Source: Lachnospiraceae bacterium
GTDB taxonomy: Bacteria > Bacillota > Clostridia > Lachnospirales > Lachnospiraceae
Direction: 5' to 3'
Length of the DNA: 64,000 nt
Assembly (NCBI GenBank): GCA_009774215.1
Contig: VSNH01000004.1
Coordinates: 1 to 64,000 of the forward strand
Under the pieces are notes generated by a model. The model saw nothing but the letters and a program-made list of their open reading frames with translations. It was not told where the DNA came from and did no database searches. Shown here piece by piece: positions 15,571-22,942 of this stretch; position 1 is the first letter of the stretch; each line of letters opens with the position of its first letter. The position numbers and the translations under genes were made by a program.

Positions 15571-17097
15571 TATGCACTTCCTGACAATCTTACGGATCAG
15601 TTCGTTTTTCGCATGATACTCGATAGAGTCGAAGTTATCAAGAAGATAGCAGATGTTATTATAGATTTCAGTTTCCATGTCCTGCAGGGTTCTCGCATTG
15701 TTCTCCCGGAGCGAAGCCTGTCGGAGATTTCCTTCAAGGGCACGCTTGCTCTTATCCAGCTCCTCGATCTTGGCAATGATGTACGACGACGCGGCAGAGT
15801 CCATGTTGGTCATCAGAGCAGTAGTTAAGTTATCTATAGATGTCCGGATCTGTCTCAGCTCGGATTTGATTGAAGTGGTGCTTTGTAGGGAACCGTCCGC
15901 ATCGTCACGTTGGAGTTTGAAGCCTTCCGGATTCAGACGTATTCTGCGGAGCTGTTTCAGAAAAGCATCTTCAATTTCTTCTATGCGGATGTATCCCGTA
16001 TCACATTTACTTTTCCCCTGTCTTGCCATATCCGTGCAGTAATAGTATGAAAAGCGGATACCGTTCTTCATGTAGGTGCGTATATCCATTCTGGCGCCGC
16101 ATTTACACCGCATAACGCCTTTAAGGATGCCGCAGTCATGCTTTGCCGTGCGGATCATCTTATTGACGCCCAGACGTTCCTGCGCGGCAATCCACTCCGC
16201 GGCAGGCATGACATAGTCGTGTATGCCTATGGCAACTGTCCATGCAGCCTTATCCTGCTTCTTCTGGGATTGCTTGCCGGATTTCGTCTTGCCGTAGCCG
16301 ATCAGCCCCTTGGTGCCGTCGAAAAGCTGCTCATCCGGCAGGGCGCATCCCTGATCCCGAAAGTAGTAATAGGCTTCTATGCTGTTCTGGCAATAGACCG
16401 GGTTGGTGATGATATTGTAGATTTGCGACGTATTAAGGAACTTGCCGGACTGGCTCTTTATGCCGTGGTCTTTACAGTACCGTTCTATCCTTGTGATGGG
16501 ATATCCCTGTAGGATAAGCCCGTAGAGCTGTTTTACCAGCCAGATGGTATTCTCGTCCACCATGAGGTAAGAATGCTCCTTCTCGCCGACCTGACGGCGC
16601 ACAGAGGTCATTCCAGAGGGGAGCTTCCCGCCGGTCCATTTGCCGGCGGCGCCAAGCGCCCGCATATTGTCGGTGACACGCTCAGACGTGTTTTCACGTT
16701 CCAGCTGGGCGAAAGCGGCGAGAATGTACATGACGGTGCGTCCCATTGGCGTGGTGGTATCGAAAGACTCTTTGACAGATACGAAAGAGACATTGTGTTG
16801 CTGAAAGATATCGTACATGGCGGAAAATTCCTGCACGTTACGGCTGATTCGATCCAGCTTGTAGACCATGACCACATCCAGCGCATTGCTGCGCACGTCT
16901 TCCATCAGTTCCCGAAAGCTGGGGCGGTTCATGTTCTTGCCGGAGAAACCTTCGTCCTTGTCGTAGACTCTGAAATCAACTTCCTGATCCTTAAAGATGA
17001 TACCGGCATAGTCCTTGCAAAGCTGGACTTGCACGTTGACGGAGTCGCTGTTGTCACGGTATACAGATTTGCGCGGGTAGATTCCGATTGTGAGCAT
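15538..17097 (-). CDS. Large serine recombinase (phage integrase)
   Basis: Site-specific recombinase of 519 residues that would integrate the phage at the M23 gene. It has an N-terminal resolvase domain with the nucleophile Ser11 (YPRKSVYRDNS) and MVYKLDRISRN, then a recombinase domain, a zinc ribbon (CGILKGVMRCKCGARM ... YYCTDMARQGKSKC) and a C-terminal coiled coil (about 400-470). ATG 17097 is used because GGAGGATGATACC precedes it. Its 3' end overlaps the M23 fragment tail-to-tail across 33 bases, directly beside attL. Excision normally also needs a recombination directionality factor, which I could not identify. Confidence 0.93.
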   Translation of the reverse strand: MLTIGIYPRKSVYRDNSDSVNVQVQLCKDYAGIIFKDQEVDFRVYDKDEGFSGKNMNRPSFRELMEDVRSNALDVVMVYKLDRISRNVQEFSAMYDIFQQHNVSFVSVKESFDTTTPMGRTVMYILAAFAQLERENTSERVTDNMRALGAAGKWTGGKLPSGMTSVRRQVGEKEHSYLMVDENTIWLVKQLYGLILQGYPITRIERYCKDHGIKSQSGKFLNTSQIYNIITNPVYCQNSIEAYYYFRDQGCALPDEQLFDGTKGLIGYGKTKSGKQSQKKQDKAAWTVAIGIHDYVMPAAEWIAAQERLGVNKMIRTAKHDCGILKGVMRCKCGARMDIRTYMKNGIRFSYYYCTDMARQGKSKCDTGYIRIEEIEDAFLKQLRRIRLNPEGFKLQRDDADGSLQSTTSIKSELRQIRTSIDNLTTALMTNMDSAASSYIIAKIEELDKSKRALEGNLRQASLRENNARTLQDMETEIYNNICYLLDNFDSIEYHAKNELIRKIVRKCILEDKSLRIIF

Positions 17098-17112
17098 GGT
17101 ATCATCCTCCAA

Positions 17113-17596
17113 AAGTTTTATGATATAGAAACAGTTATTAATAACTTGAAAGTTTTATAAAAAGCAACGCCTTGGAATTTGCCAACCAAGGCGAGCCATT
17201 GTTTAAAAGTTCTGCCTTCTTAGATGGTATGGACTGGATGATGCGCAGAAGTTGCTCTGTGCTTGCACAGTCTGTAAGGCGCATTTTTCCATCAGTTGCG
17301 CGCATTTTCAACTGGTGACAATTTGTCACCGTTTCATTTCCTTCATTCAATAGACGCTGTTTCAGCTTATTCCAGTATTTTCTACTATCGGTACTGTCAG
17401 TCAACACAGTACATACATCTATGATAGAGAAATACCATTCTTCCTGTTGTTTATGCCATACTTTACGCACGTTGTCATTAAAAAAGAATTCTAAATCCTG
17501 TTCATCGAAATCTTCTACATTTTCCACCGGGACCTGAACAGTAGAATCGGTTTCTTCGTCGTAGAAATAAAAGAAAAAGAAGACAATCACCTCCAA
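17113..17596 (-). pseudogene. Bro-N antirepressor domain, frameshifted and truncated
   Basis: The reading frame ending at 17138 encodes a Bro-N domain (VRKVWHKQQEEWYFSIIDV, then LTDCASTEQLLRIIQSIPSKKAE). At about 17209-17212 one C is missing: restoring it turns AELLNNGS into the family sequence AEPFKQWLALVG. After that the frame continues only to about 17113, with no antirepressor C-terminal domain. No convincing start codon is in frame after the RBS GGAGGTGAT. This is a dead relic next to the integrase. Confidence 0.75.
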
Positions 17597-17609
17597 TTAA
17601 GACAGTTTG

Positions 17610-17623
17610 TTGCGACGTCGCAA
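17610..17623. repeat. Palindrome TTGCGACGTCGCAA, copy 1
   Basis: Perfect 14-base palindrome just upstream of the Bro-N relic. Longer versions occur at 28753-28772 and 44509-44524 inside genes. Confidence 0.6.
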
Positions 17624-17703
17624 TGGCTATTTTAAAGAAATGTTGTATTAAGCTCTATAGCCTACCCAGACAGTGGGGGAGTTGATTTACCCTGCTAAGG
17701 TGA

Positions 17704-18160
17704 TTACCAGCATTTAGAACATCTTTCATAACCAGCATCTTCTGCTTCCGATATAGTGGTTTTTCGCGCTTTATTCGGATTCATTTTACCGCAATGATCT
17801 ATACTGTGATATTTTTTGCCAGTGGCGGAAAGGTATGCGGTGCCACTGACGGGAACTTCTTGGACTTGATCCTCGACAATCTGGACAGGCTCCTCTGCGG
17901 GTTGCGGGGCGGGAGCGGGATCAGCTTCTGGTTGCTCAGCAACAGTTTTTTCCGCGGCTTCTTTAACAGCCTGCTCCTCGGCAGCTTTTTGTTCTTCAGC
18001 TTCTCGGGCTGCTTGTTCGGCAGCGGCTCTTTCTTCAGCTTCTCGGGCGGCCTGTTCGACAGCGGATTTTCCCCCTGCCTCTTGGGCAGCTTGCTCTTCA
18101 GCGGCCTTTTTTCTTCTGCCTCTTTGGCCAGTCGTTCTTCCTCTACATTATATATTTCGT
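17704..18160 (-). pseudogene. Remnant: Glu/Ala-rich linker plus Cys/His-containing C-terminal domain
   Basis: On the minus strand an open frame without a usable start encodes (E/A)EEQAAREAEE-type repeats, a Pro-rich spacer (EADPAPAPQPAEE) and a C-terminal module with YLSATGKKYHSIDHCGKMNP and GYERCSKCW, stopping at 17704. Small H/C modules of this kind end many secreted or membrane Firmicutes proteins, but the role is not established. The N-terminal part is missing, and a run of six A (about 18106-18111) shifts the frame between two Glu/Ala segments. Confidence 0.5.
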
Positions 18161-18394
18161 AATTCAGACTTCATTCAGAATATTACGATCTGTAATCAAG
18201 TTTAAATGCTAGTATAGCATAAAATTATTATAAATGAAACACAATATATAGTTTCCTTATCAATATACCCAAATAGCGGGCAGATCGGGTGTGAGCACGT
18301 CCCCCGGCTCCCCGGGTAAGCATATTATATTGTCAAGGTGTAGGTAATAATAAAACGGGAATAGTAAATATATTTATTCATTAAAAAACGGTCT
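18161..18394. other. AT-rich gene-free gap
   Basis: No supportable coding frame. The AT-rich sequence contains a short GC-rich island (CCCCCGGCTCCCCGGG near 18300) with hairpin potential and poly-A/T stretches. It looks like decayed DNA between the relic genes and the lysogeny module. Confidence 0.35.
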
Positions 18395-18835
18395 CTAAAA
18401 CTTAACAATCCGTTTGTAAGCTAACCTCCATGATTTTGATAGGGATGGGCCAATCATGCCTAATAAACAGAAAAATAAATTATTTATTATGGTTGGCAAA
18501 AAATTTTTTCTATTATTTGCTTCTAATTCTTGGCTTATTATGGAACGAAGTATGTTTATTTCCGTTTCTGATAATTCAATACTTTCATCTAATTTTGTCT
18601 CAGCTTTTAAATTTTGATCATATGCAGTTCTATTGTCAATTTCGGTTTCTTTACTCTCTAATTCAAGACGCGTACTAATATCAATTTCTCCGTTTAAATT
18701 TGTTTCAACTATTTGTATAAAGGAAGTAGTTGATAACGAAAGAAGAACAGTAAAAATTATAAATAATGTAGACAAACCAACGTTCCTTGAAAGCTTTATT
18801 CCTGTATAATATATTGCTAAAAATAATGAGAGCAT
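18395..18835 (-). CDS. Hypothetical membrane protein
   Basis: 146 residues: two adjacent hydrophobic segments at the N-terminus (MLSLFLAIYYTG and GLSTLFIIFTVLLSL), a Glu-rich extracytoplasmic or cytoplasmic middle (about 45-100) and a C-terminal helix (FLPTIINNLFFCLLGMIGP). The AT-rich composition differs from the phage structural genes. Codons without a stop continue upstream of the ATG, so the start may be non-canonical. I do not recognise it. A moron or superinfection-exclusion role is possible but unsupported. Confidence 0.45.
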   Translation of the reverse strand: MLSLFLAIYYTGIKLSRNVGLSTLFIIFTVLLSLSTTSFIQIVETNLNGEIDISTRLELESKETEIDNRTAYDQNLKAETKLDESIELSETEINILRSIISQELEANNRKNFLPTIINNLFFCLLGMIGPSLSKSWRLAYKRIVKF

Positions 18836-19133
18836 TATTAAGCATATTACTTTACATATTCTATTTATTAATGGTATTCTGTCTGTTTTTTTTAGCTATA
18901 TTTGTAAATATTTTGATTACTCTAAAGGGTATACTTTCTTTCATTATCATGCCCTGTTTCCCCTATGCATGTGCCATTGCTTCTATAGTTTGTATGAGTA
19001 TTTTCTAAATTACGGGCAGTGGTTAGAATTTTCTCCTTAGTTCCACAACCTTACCAATAATGCGGACTGGTTTATCGACAATTTCTCTTCCGCTTCGATG
19101 TTACCAGCATCGGGGCGGATTTTATTTGCCGCA
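18836..19133. other. Gap with a short C-terminal gene remnant
   Basis: The minus strand holds a frame of about 22 codons (19036-19104) ending GKVVELRRKF, preceded by stops and shifted pieces (KIRPDAGNIEA). It reads like the tail of a lost regulator gene. Nothing else here is supportable. Confidence 0.3.
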
Positions 19134-19304
19134 TTATTCTGAATTATCAAGAATTTGCTGTATTCTGGATAACTCCGGCAATGAATCCCTCAATATATTT
19201 AAATCCTCAAGAGGGATATCTTTAAGCAATTCATCAAAAAACTGTAACTGCTCTGTTTCGGAAAGAGACTCAAATTCTTTGCTTAAAAAATTATTATCAT
19301 TCAT
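19134..19304 (-). CDS. Small acidic protein downstream of the ImmA-like protease
   Basis: 56 residues beginning MNDNNFLSKEFESLSETEQL and ending IQQILDNSE, predicted helical and acidic. Its ATG overlaps the stop of the ImmA/IrrE gene (ATGA), so it is translationally coupled as the third gene of the repressor operon. No family recognised. It may modulate the repressor-protease pair. Confidence 0.6.
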   Translation of the reverse strand: MNDNNFLSKEFESLSETEQLQFFDELLKDIPLEDLNILRDSLPELSRIQQILDNSE

Positions 19305-19774
19305 GCATTTATACCAAGTTCAAGTACGCCAAGAGACGGCTCGAAATATATAACATAGTTGTCAATAGTGGCAAAAGCACCGTATTTACTACGATAATAC
19401 TGTATCGCCTCAAGCAGAAATTCTTCCGTCACATCCAGATATTCAGCCGTATCGCTGAGGGAATAGCATCCGTGCTTATAGGAATTTACAATGCCTGTCA
19501 GCCCGATCAGACGGTTGTATGCCCAGCCGCGTGCCCTTCGTTCCTGCCGTCGGTCTGATGCTGTAGATTGGCAGACGATATCCCCTACGGTAGTGTGATA
19601 GTGACCAAGCTCTTCCGCCAGTATACAGGTGCGTTTCCGGCGCGTGCGTACTTCTTTGTTTATGCCTATGACGTTCCCGTTGATAAGTCCGTCAGCTTTT
19701 GACTGAAACTTGGCATTCTCTATTACATAAACATCATGGATAGTGCTTTCTTCGAGTAATTCTTCGTACTTCAA
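19301..19774 (-). CDS. ImmA/IrrE family metallopeptidase
   Basis: 157-residue zinc protease of the ImmA type, which cleaves or relieves the phage repressor on induction (known for ICEBs1 ImmA-ImmR). The zinc motif is an HExxH variant read in AEELGHYHTT. It starts with TTG behind GGGGGGATTTTAA, 22 bases after the repressor gene on the same strand. Confidence 0.85.
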   Translation of the reverse strand: MKYEELLEESTIHDVYVIENAKFQSKADGLINGNVIGINKEVRTRRKRTCILAEELGHYHTTVGDIVCQSTASDRRQERRARGWAYNRLIGLTGIVNSYKHGCYSLSDTAEYLDVTEEFLLEAIQYYRSKYGAFATIDNYVIYFEPSLGVLELGINA

Positions 19775-19796
19775 TTAAAATCCCCCCTATATTGTA

Positions 19797-20279
19797 TTAT
19801 TCATTTGAGCCAGGTATTTTGAGACTGGAAAGATCATTTTTCATTAGTTCTAACTCACCGGGTTCGTTTATGTAGTCATCATGCGCTGCTTTGCGTTCAT
19901 GTGTATATTGGGGAAAGTGGGTAAGTTCCTCAACACGCTTTTCTGCTTCATATTTTCCTAAATCATTGAGCTGGTTATAATGTTGCATGATTTTAGGAGA
20001 AGATTCCGTTTTAGGTTCCAAATTTTCTGATTTTGAATCAAGGCTTATTTCTTGGTCAGAATCTATTATTTTAAGTACGGAATTCACATCTGCATTCATG
20101 GCTGTGGCAATTTTTTTTATAGTGGGTAAAGTAGGAGCAATGGGTTTATTGCTTCGTGGATTGATATTATTTTCCAACATTGATATATACCCCTTACTTA
20201 AAGCACACATTTTAGAAAATTCATCCATGCTGATATTATGACTTTCTCGGTACTTTTTTACTAAATCCCCTAATGTCAT
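19797..20279 (-). CDS. XRE family phage repressor (CI/ImmR-like)
   Basis: 160 residues with an N-terminal helix-turn-helix (LGDLVKKYRESHNISMDEFSKMCALSKGYISMLENN) and a C-terminal tail lacking an S24 peptidase fold, consistent with inactivation by the adjacent ImmA-like protease. It is transcribed leftward from a promoter that overlaps operator repeats. Its partner on the other side is the Cro-like gene at 20426. Confidence 0.88.
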   Translation of the reverse strand: MTLGDLVKKYRESHNISMDEFSKMCALSKGYISMLENNINPRSNKPIAPTLPTIKKIATAMNADVNSVLKIIDSDQEISLDSKSENLEPKTESSPKIMQHYNQLNDLGKYEAEKRVEELTHFPQYTHERKAAHDDYINEPGELELMKNDLSSLKIPGSNE

Positions 20280-20302
20280 TTATTTCACCTACCTTTTATA
20301 TG

Positions 20303-20401
20303 TTCAATATACCGTACAATTTATAAAAAGTCAAGGAAAAATGTTCAATATACTTGACGAATATTTTTTTAGATGTTAGTATATAGATAAGCTCAACATA
20401 C
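20303..20401. promoter_or_regulatory. Lysogeny switch: divergent promoters and operators
   Basis: Leftward promoter: TTGACT/TATATT (complement of 20329-20334 and 20306-20311, spacer 17). Rightward promoter: TTGACG (20354-20359)/TAGTAT (20377-20382, spacer 17). Operator-like repeats TTCAATATAC at 20303-20312 and 20344-20353 and CTCAACATAC at 20392-20401 overlap or abut the promoter elements. A fourth, TTCAACATGC, is at 20622-20631 after the Cro-like gene. Confidence 0.75.
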
Positions 20402-20425
20402 TAAACAACGAAAAGAGGTGATAAA

Positions 20426-20614
20426 ATGGGATACAAAATTAGGGAATGCAGGGAGGAATTAGGAATTTCTCAAGAGGAATTAGCTAAGCGGGCTAAGGTA
20501 TCAAGAACTACATTATCTGGCTTAGAAAGTGGGACAATTAAAACAACCACGACGGACACGCTGTTAAAAATTGCTAAAGCATTAAATAAGAAGGTTGCAG
20601 ATATTTTTTTTTAG
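20426..20614 (+). CDS. Cro-like XRE regulator
   Basis: 62-residue single-domain helix-turn-helix protein (GYKIRECREELGISQEELAK, then RAKVSRTTLSGLESG). It is divergent from the repressor and first in the rightward early operon. RBS AAAGAGGTG. Probably competes with the repressor at the shared operators. Confidence 0.85.
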   Translation: MGYKIRECREELGISQEELAKRAKVSRTTLSGLESGTIKTTTTDTLLKIAKALNKKVADIFF

Positions 20615-20663
20615 TAGAGAGTTCAACATGCTAAACAATGCTACGACAAGGAGATGAGAAGGG

Positions 20664-20840
20664 ATGAATGAAAATTTATTTAAGGAAGTAGATCAGACAA
20701 TCGAGGCGTTGTGTAAATGTATCAAAGGTAGAACAGATCACTATACCAGTGGTAAAGAGATTTCGGAAATGACAAATGCTCTGGCTGCATTAGTAACTGC
20801 CAGAGCAAATGTAACTATAGTTAAAAATAGAGTGAATTAG
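20664..20840 (+). CDS. Small hypothetical protein, early operon (pair 1, forward)
   Basis: 58 residues beginning MNENLFKEVDQTIEALCKCI, predicted helical. RBS AAGGAGATGAGAAGGG. Its last bases overlap by four the 3' end of the opposing gene 20837-20995, the first of three successive convergent small-gene pairs. Function unknown. Confidence 0.6.
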   Translation: MNENLFKEVDQTIEALCKCIKGRTDHYTSGKEISEMTNALAALVTARANVTIVKNRVN

Positions 20841-20995
20841 TCTTTGTCGAGTAAACAGATAGCTGAGTATATTGCATTTAAAATATCAATAAATTCGTCT
20901 GTCTTTATTGCAGCGGTGCGCTCTGCTGCATTCCATGATTTTGTATACTCAAGAGCTGTTTCGATGGCTAATTCTTTATTGGACTTTTTATCCAT
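20837..20995 (-). CDS. Small hypothetical protein (pair 1, reverse)
   Basis: 52 residues beginning MDKKSNKELAIETALEYTKS and ending AICLLDKD. The ATG follows GGGAGGTCTATGAACT. It has its own promoter and a short hairpin leader, a cassette repeated ahead of the reverse genes at 21610 and 22344. It runs against the early operon. Confidence 0.6.
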   Translation of the reverse strand: MDKKSNKELAIETALEYTKSWNAAERTAAIKTDEFIDILNAIYSAICLLDKD

Positions 20996-21018
20996 AGTTC
21001 ATAGACCTCCCTTCTTAT

Positions 21019-21078
21019 GTACTTGGGTGCGGCAACACCCTGTAGTCAAATTATAAAAGGCGTGGGGAGAAATGACAA
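21019..21078 (-). promoter_or_regulatory. Repeated promoter and hairpin leader, copy 1
   Basis: Minus-strand TTGTCA (complement of 21073-21078), 17-base spacer, TATAAT (21050-21055), then a leader with GGGTG-TTGCCG-CACCC and a GTAC box just before the RBS. It drives 20837-20995. Confidence 0.75.
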
Positions 21079-21088
21079 GGATGATTTT

Positions 21089-21178
21089 ATGATGGGACAT
21101 ATGATCTGCTGGGTGCTGGATGTGAAGACAGACAAGTTTTTGCAGCCGAAGATGCCAGAGGAGGTAGGAGGGAGGTGA
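21089..21178 (+). CDS. Very small possible coding frame
   Basis: 29 codons, MMGHMICWVLDVKTDKFLQP and on to a stop inside the next gene's RBS. It sits between copy 1 of the reverse promoter and the forward gene at 21185. No clear RBS, so coding status is uncertain. Confidence 0.25.
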   Translation: MMGHMICWVLDVKTDKFLQPKMPEEVGGR

Positions 21179-21184
21179 GAAGTA

Positions 21185-21394
21185 GTGGGAGCGTATAAGG
21201 AGAAAAAATTTACAAAAGAAGTCAAAATCATGGAAAGTCTATGCAGACATGACAATCACATCAAAGTTAATGTATGCGGTGATGTGGATGAAAGTCTGGC
21301 AAACAAAATCAGACTGCTCATCGAAAGCCACAATAAGCAGTCTGATAAAAAGGTGAGTTACAGAATTACATTACGTCGGGATCGTAGGCCATAG
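21185..21394 (+). CDS. Small basic hypothetical protein (pair 2, forward)
   Basis: 69 residues starting at GTG behind GGAGGTGAGAAGTA, Lys/Arg-rich, ending RITLRRDRRP. An internal ATG (MESLCRHDNH) is a possible alternative start. Its 3' end overlaps the opposing gene 21371-21610 by 24 bases. Not recognised. Confidence 0.5.
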   Translation: MGAYKEKKFTKEVKIMESLCRHDNHIKVNVCGDVDESLANKIRLLIESHNKQSDKKVSYRITLRRDRRP

Positions 21395-21610
21395 TGAAAG
21401 AGGAAATCTCGGAATATTTTTCTTATCAGAGAAATCCAGTTCATTGGCAGCAGCGAGACAGACATTACCTTGTGTGTCTTCATTAAAGCCACCACGGATA
21501 GCGACACTCACATATTTTTTTTGATCATTACGAATCTGGTCGGCAATTTTAATCAGATCAGCAGCGCGGATGACAGTGGTAGTCCAATCAGCGTAATCTT
21601 TGATAACCAT
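21371..21610 (-). CDS. Small hypothetical protein (pair 2, reverse)
   Basis: 79 residues beginning MVIKDYADWTTTVIRAADLI and ending LWPTIPT. ATG 21610 follows AAAGGAGCACAACT. Driven by its own promoter/leader cassette (copy 2). No family recognised. Confidence 0.6.
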   Translation of the reverse strand: MVIKDYADWTTTVIRAADLIKIADQIRNDQKKYVSVAIRGGFNEDTQGNVCLAAANELDFSDKKNIPRFPLSLWPTIPT

Positions 21611-21628
21611 AGTTGTGCTCCTTTCTTT

Positions 21629-21689
21629 TGTACTTGGATGCGGCGACATCCTGTAATCAAATTATAGAAAGAGAGGGAGGAAAATGCAA
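21629..21689 (-). promoter_or_regulatory. Repeated promoter and hairpin leader, copy 2
   Basis: Minus-strand TTGCAT (complement of 21684-21689), 17-base spacer, TATAAT (21661-21666), leader stem GGATG-TCGCCG-CATCC and a GTAC box. It drives 21371-21610. Confidence 0.75.
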
Positions 21690-21759
21690 GGGTGGTTTTT
21701 GGCTGAGTTAAGTTTGAAATTTTTATTTGAGAAGCAGGAGGCAGGAGGGAGGTGAGAGT

Positions 21760-21993
21760 GTGACAAAAGCAATAAGAACCAAAAAGAAAAAGAAGAATAA
21801 CGTTGTAATTCTTATCGGTGCTGAGAACAATGAGGAGCTGGAAGCAATAAAAAAGGAGTTCCTGTTTTCGGCAAGAAGAGCAGCACGAAAACGGGAACTC
21901 GGATTTTATATTGCGCCTGTGGAGAGAGCCTCATTTGAAACTATCCAGAACTTTGCCGACTTTAGCTTGAAGATTTCGGCAGGAAACGGATGA
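21760..21993 (+). CDS. Small basic hypothetical protein (pair 3, forward)
   Basis: 77 residues starting at GTG behind GGAGGTGAGAGT, with a KKKKKNN run near the N-terminus and ARRAARKRELGFYIAP in the middle. It overlaps the opposing gene 21931-22344 by 63 bases. RBS context closely resembles that of the gene at 21185. Not recognised. Confidence 0.5.
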   Translation: MTKAIRTKKKKKNNVVILIGAENNEELEAIKKEFLFSARRAARKRELGFYIAPVERASFETIQNFADFSLKISAGNG

Positions 21994-22344
21994 AGACTTG
22001 ATTTCATCAAGTGTGTCACTATCATATAAGCCGTCCTTGTTAGCAAGGCATTCCTTAAAATATTCCAACCCATTAGTGAGGGCGTGATGAATTGTGGAAA
22101 GTTCTGTAGCAGTAAAAGCATAGCAGGCTTTATCTCCAATGGTGCAGGGATCGTCTTCGGAGACGGAATCAACAGTTTCGTAGTCAATCTCGCAAAATTC
22201 ATCTTCTGGATCGGGGGCAGAAAAAGAGAGACTGGCAGGGGAATCATCATCACCGGGCAGTTCTGTAATCTCGGCGAACAATGCCCCGTCATTAATGATT
22301 TCCGTAATGCGGTCCATGATGTCACATAAAAAATAAACAGCCAT
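21931..22344 (-). CDS. Acidic hypothetical protein (pair 3, reverse)
   Basis: 137 residues, strongly acidic in the middle (SAPDPEDEFCEIDYETVD). Starts at ATG 22344 behind AAAGGAGTCACCTT and is driven by promoter/leader copy 3. Small acidic early phage proteins are sometimes DNA mimics, but nothing here proves that. No family recognised. Confidence 0.6.
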   Translation of the reverse strand: MAVYFLCDIMDRITEIINDGALFAEITELPGDDDSPASLSFSAPDPEDEFCEIDYETVDSVSEDDPCTIGDKACYAFTATELSTIHHALTNGLEYFKECLANKDGLYDSDTLDEIKSSSVSCRNLQAKVGKVLDSFK

Positions 22345-22363
22345 AAGGTGACTCCTTTCTTTT

Positions 22364-22423
22364 GTACTCGGATACAGCGGCATCCCGTAGTCAAATTATA
22401 GAAGGAATGAGAGAAAAAGGCAA
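22364..22423 (-). promoter_or_regulatory. Repeated promoter and hairpin leader, copy 3
   Basis: Minus-strand TTGCCT (complement of 22418-22423), 17-base spacer, TATAAT (22395-22400), leader stem GGATG-CCGCTG-TATCC and GTAC box. It drives 21931-22344. Confidence 0.75.
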
Positions 22424-22471
22424 GCAACATGTACAAGCGGTAGCACATAAAGATTAGCAGGGGGTGTGATT

Positions 22472-22636
22472 ATGGCAGGAAAAAAGAAGGAACGGGAGCC
22501 GATCGAGTGCACCGTCGAATTTACAGAAGGCGCGATAGAGAGAATCACGGATGCCTTTGTTGATCTGTATTACCAGATTAAGGATGGGATTTACAAAGGG
22601 CCGTTGCTCTCTGACAAGAAAGAGGATACCGCGTAA
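22472..22636 (+). CDS. Small hypothetical early protein
   Basis: 54 residues beginning MAGKKKEREPIECTVEFTEG, with a helical ERITDAFVDLYYQIKDG segment. RBS AGGGGGTGTGATT. First gene of the uninterrupted rightward early block. Function unknown. Confidence 0.6.
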   Translation: MAGKKKEREPIECTVEFTEGAIERITDAFVDLYYQIKDGIYKGPLLSDKKEDTA

Positions 22637-22659
22637 GCGGTATCAGGGAGGACAAGCCA

Positions 22660-22911
22660 ATGGCATACATAGGTTTTCTGTTCATCATGATAGGTCAGGC
22701 AGCGACAGGAGGAGCGTTTGACGGAAAAGGCGATATCGTGTGTGCGGTGGCAATGACGATCGAGGGCGCATGGCTGATGCGGCTTTTCAGAGAGGAGGAT
22801 GAAGACGGTGAAGAAAAAGATGGCAGGACTGCCCCTTGCGGCGGCAGTCCTGTGGACAAGCCTGCCTGCGAAGGCGCAGGAGGAACGGATGCGGAGGGGC
22901 GAGGATGTTGA
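22660..22911 (+). CDS. Small membrane-associated hypothetical protein
   Basis: 83 residues: an N-terminal hydrophobic segment (IGFLFIMIGQAATGGAF), a second weaker one (IVCAVAMTIEGAWLMRLF) and an acidic, Gly-rich tail. RBS GGGAGGACAAGCC. Its 3' part overlaps two other plausible reading frames (22808 and 22905). Confidence 0.55.
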   Translation: MAYIGFLFIMIGQAATGGAFDGKGDIVCAVAMTIEGAWLMRLFREEDEDGEEKDGRTAPCGGSPVDKPACEGAGGTDAEGRGC

Positions 22912-22942
22912 ACAAACAGGAAGTAAAGGACAAGCTGCATGA
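22808..22942 (+). CDS. Possible overlapping gene encoding a secreted short peptide
   Basis: In another frame inside 22660-22911 a GTG (22808), nine bases after GGAGG, opens 44 codons. They start (M)KKKMAGLPLAAAVLWTS and continue LPAKAQEERM, a textbook signal peptide with an AKA cleavage site. An in-frame ATG is at 22799. It could be real or chance; no homologue recognised. Confidence 0.35.
   Translation: MKKKMAGLPLAAAVLWTSLPAKAQEERMRRGEDVEQTGSKGQAA

Noticed and set aside
16573..17160. Plus-strand open frame opposite the recombinase
   Set aside because: Shadow of the large serine recombinase gene; no RBS and no protein-like domain.
17794..18162. Plus-strand Ser/Phe/Gly-rich frame of 122 codons
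   Set aside because: Antisense of the Glu/Ala-rich remnant on the minus strand; the composition is explained by that repeat.
21019..22423. The three similar direct repeats as a CRISPR array
   Set aside because: They are several hundred bases apart, separated by genes, and each is a promoter plus leader in front of a reading frame.
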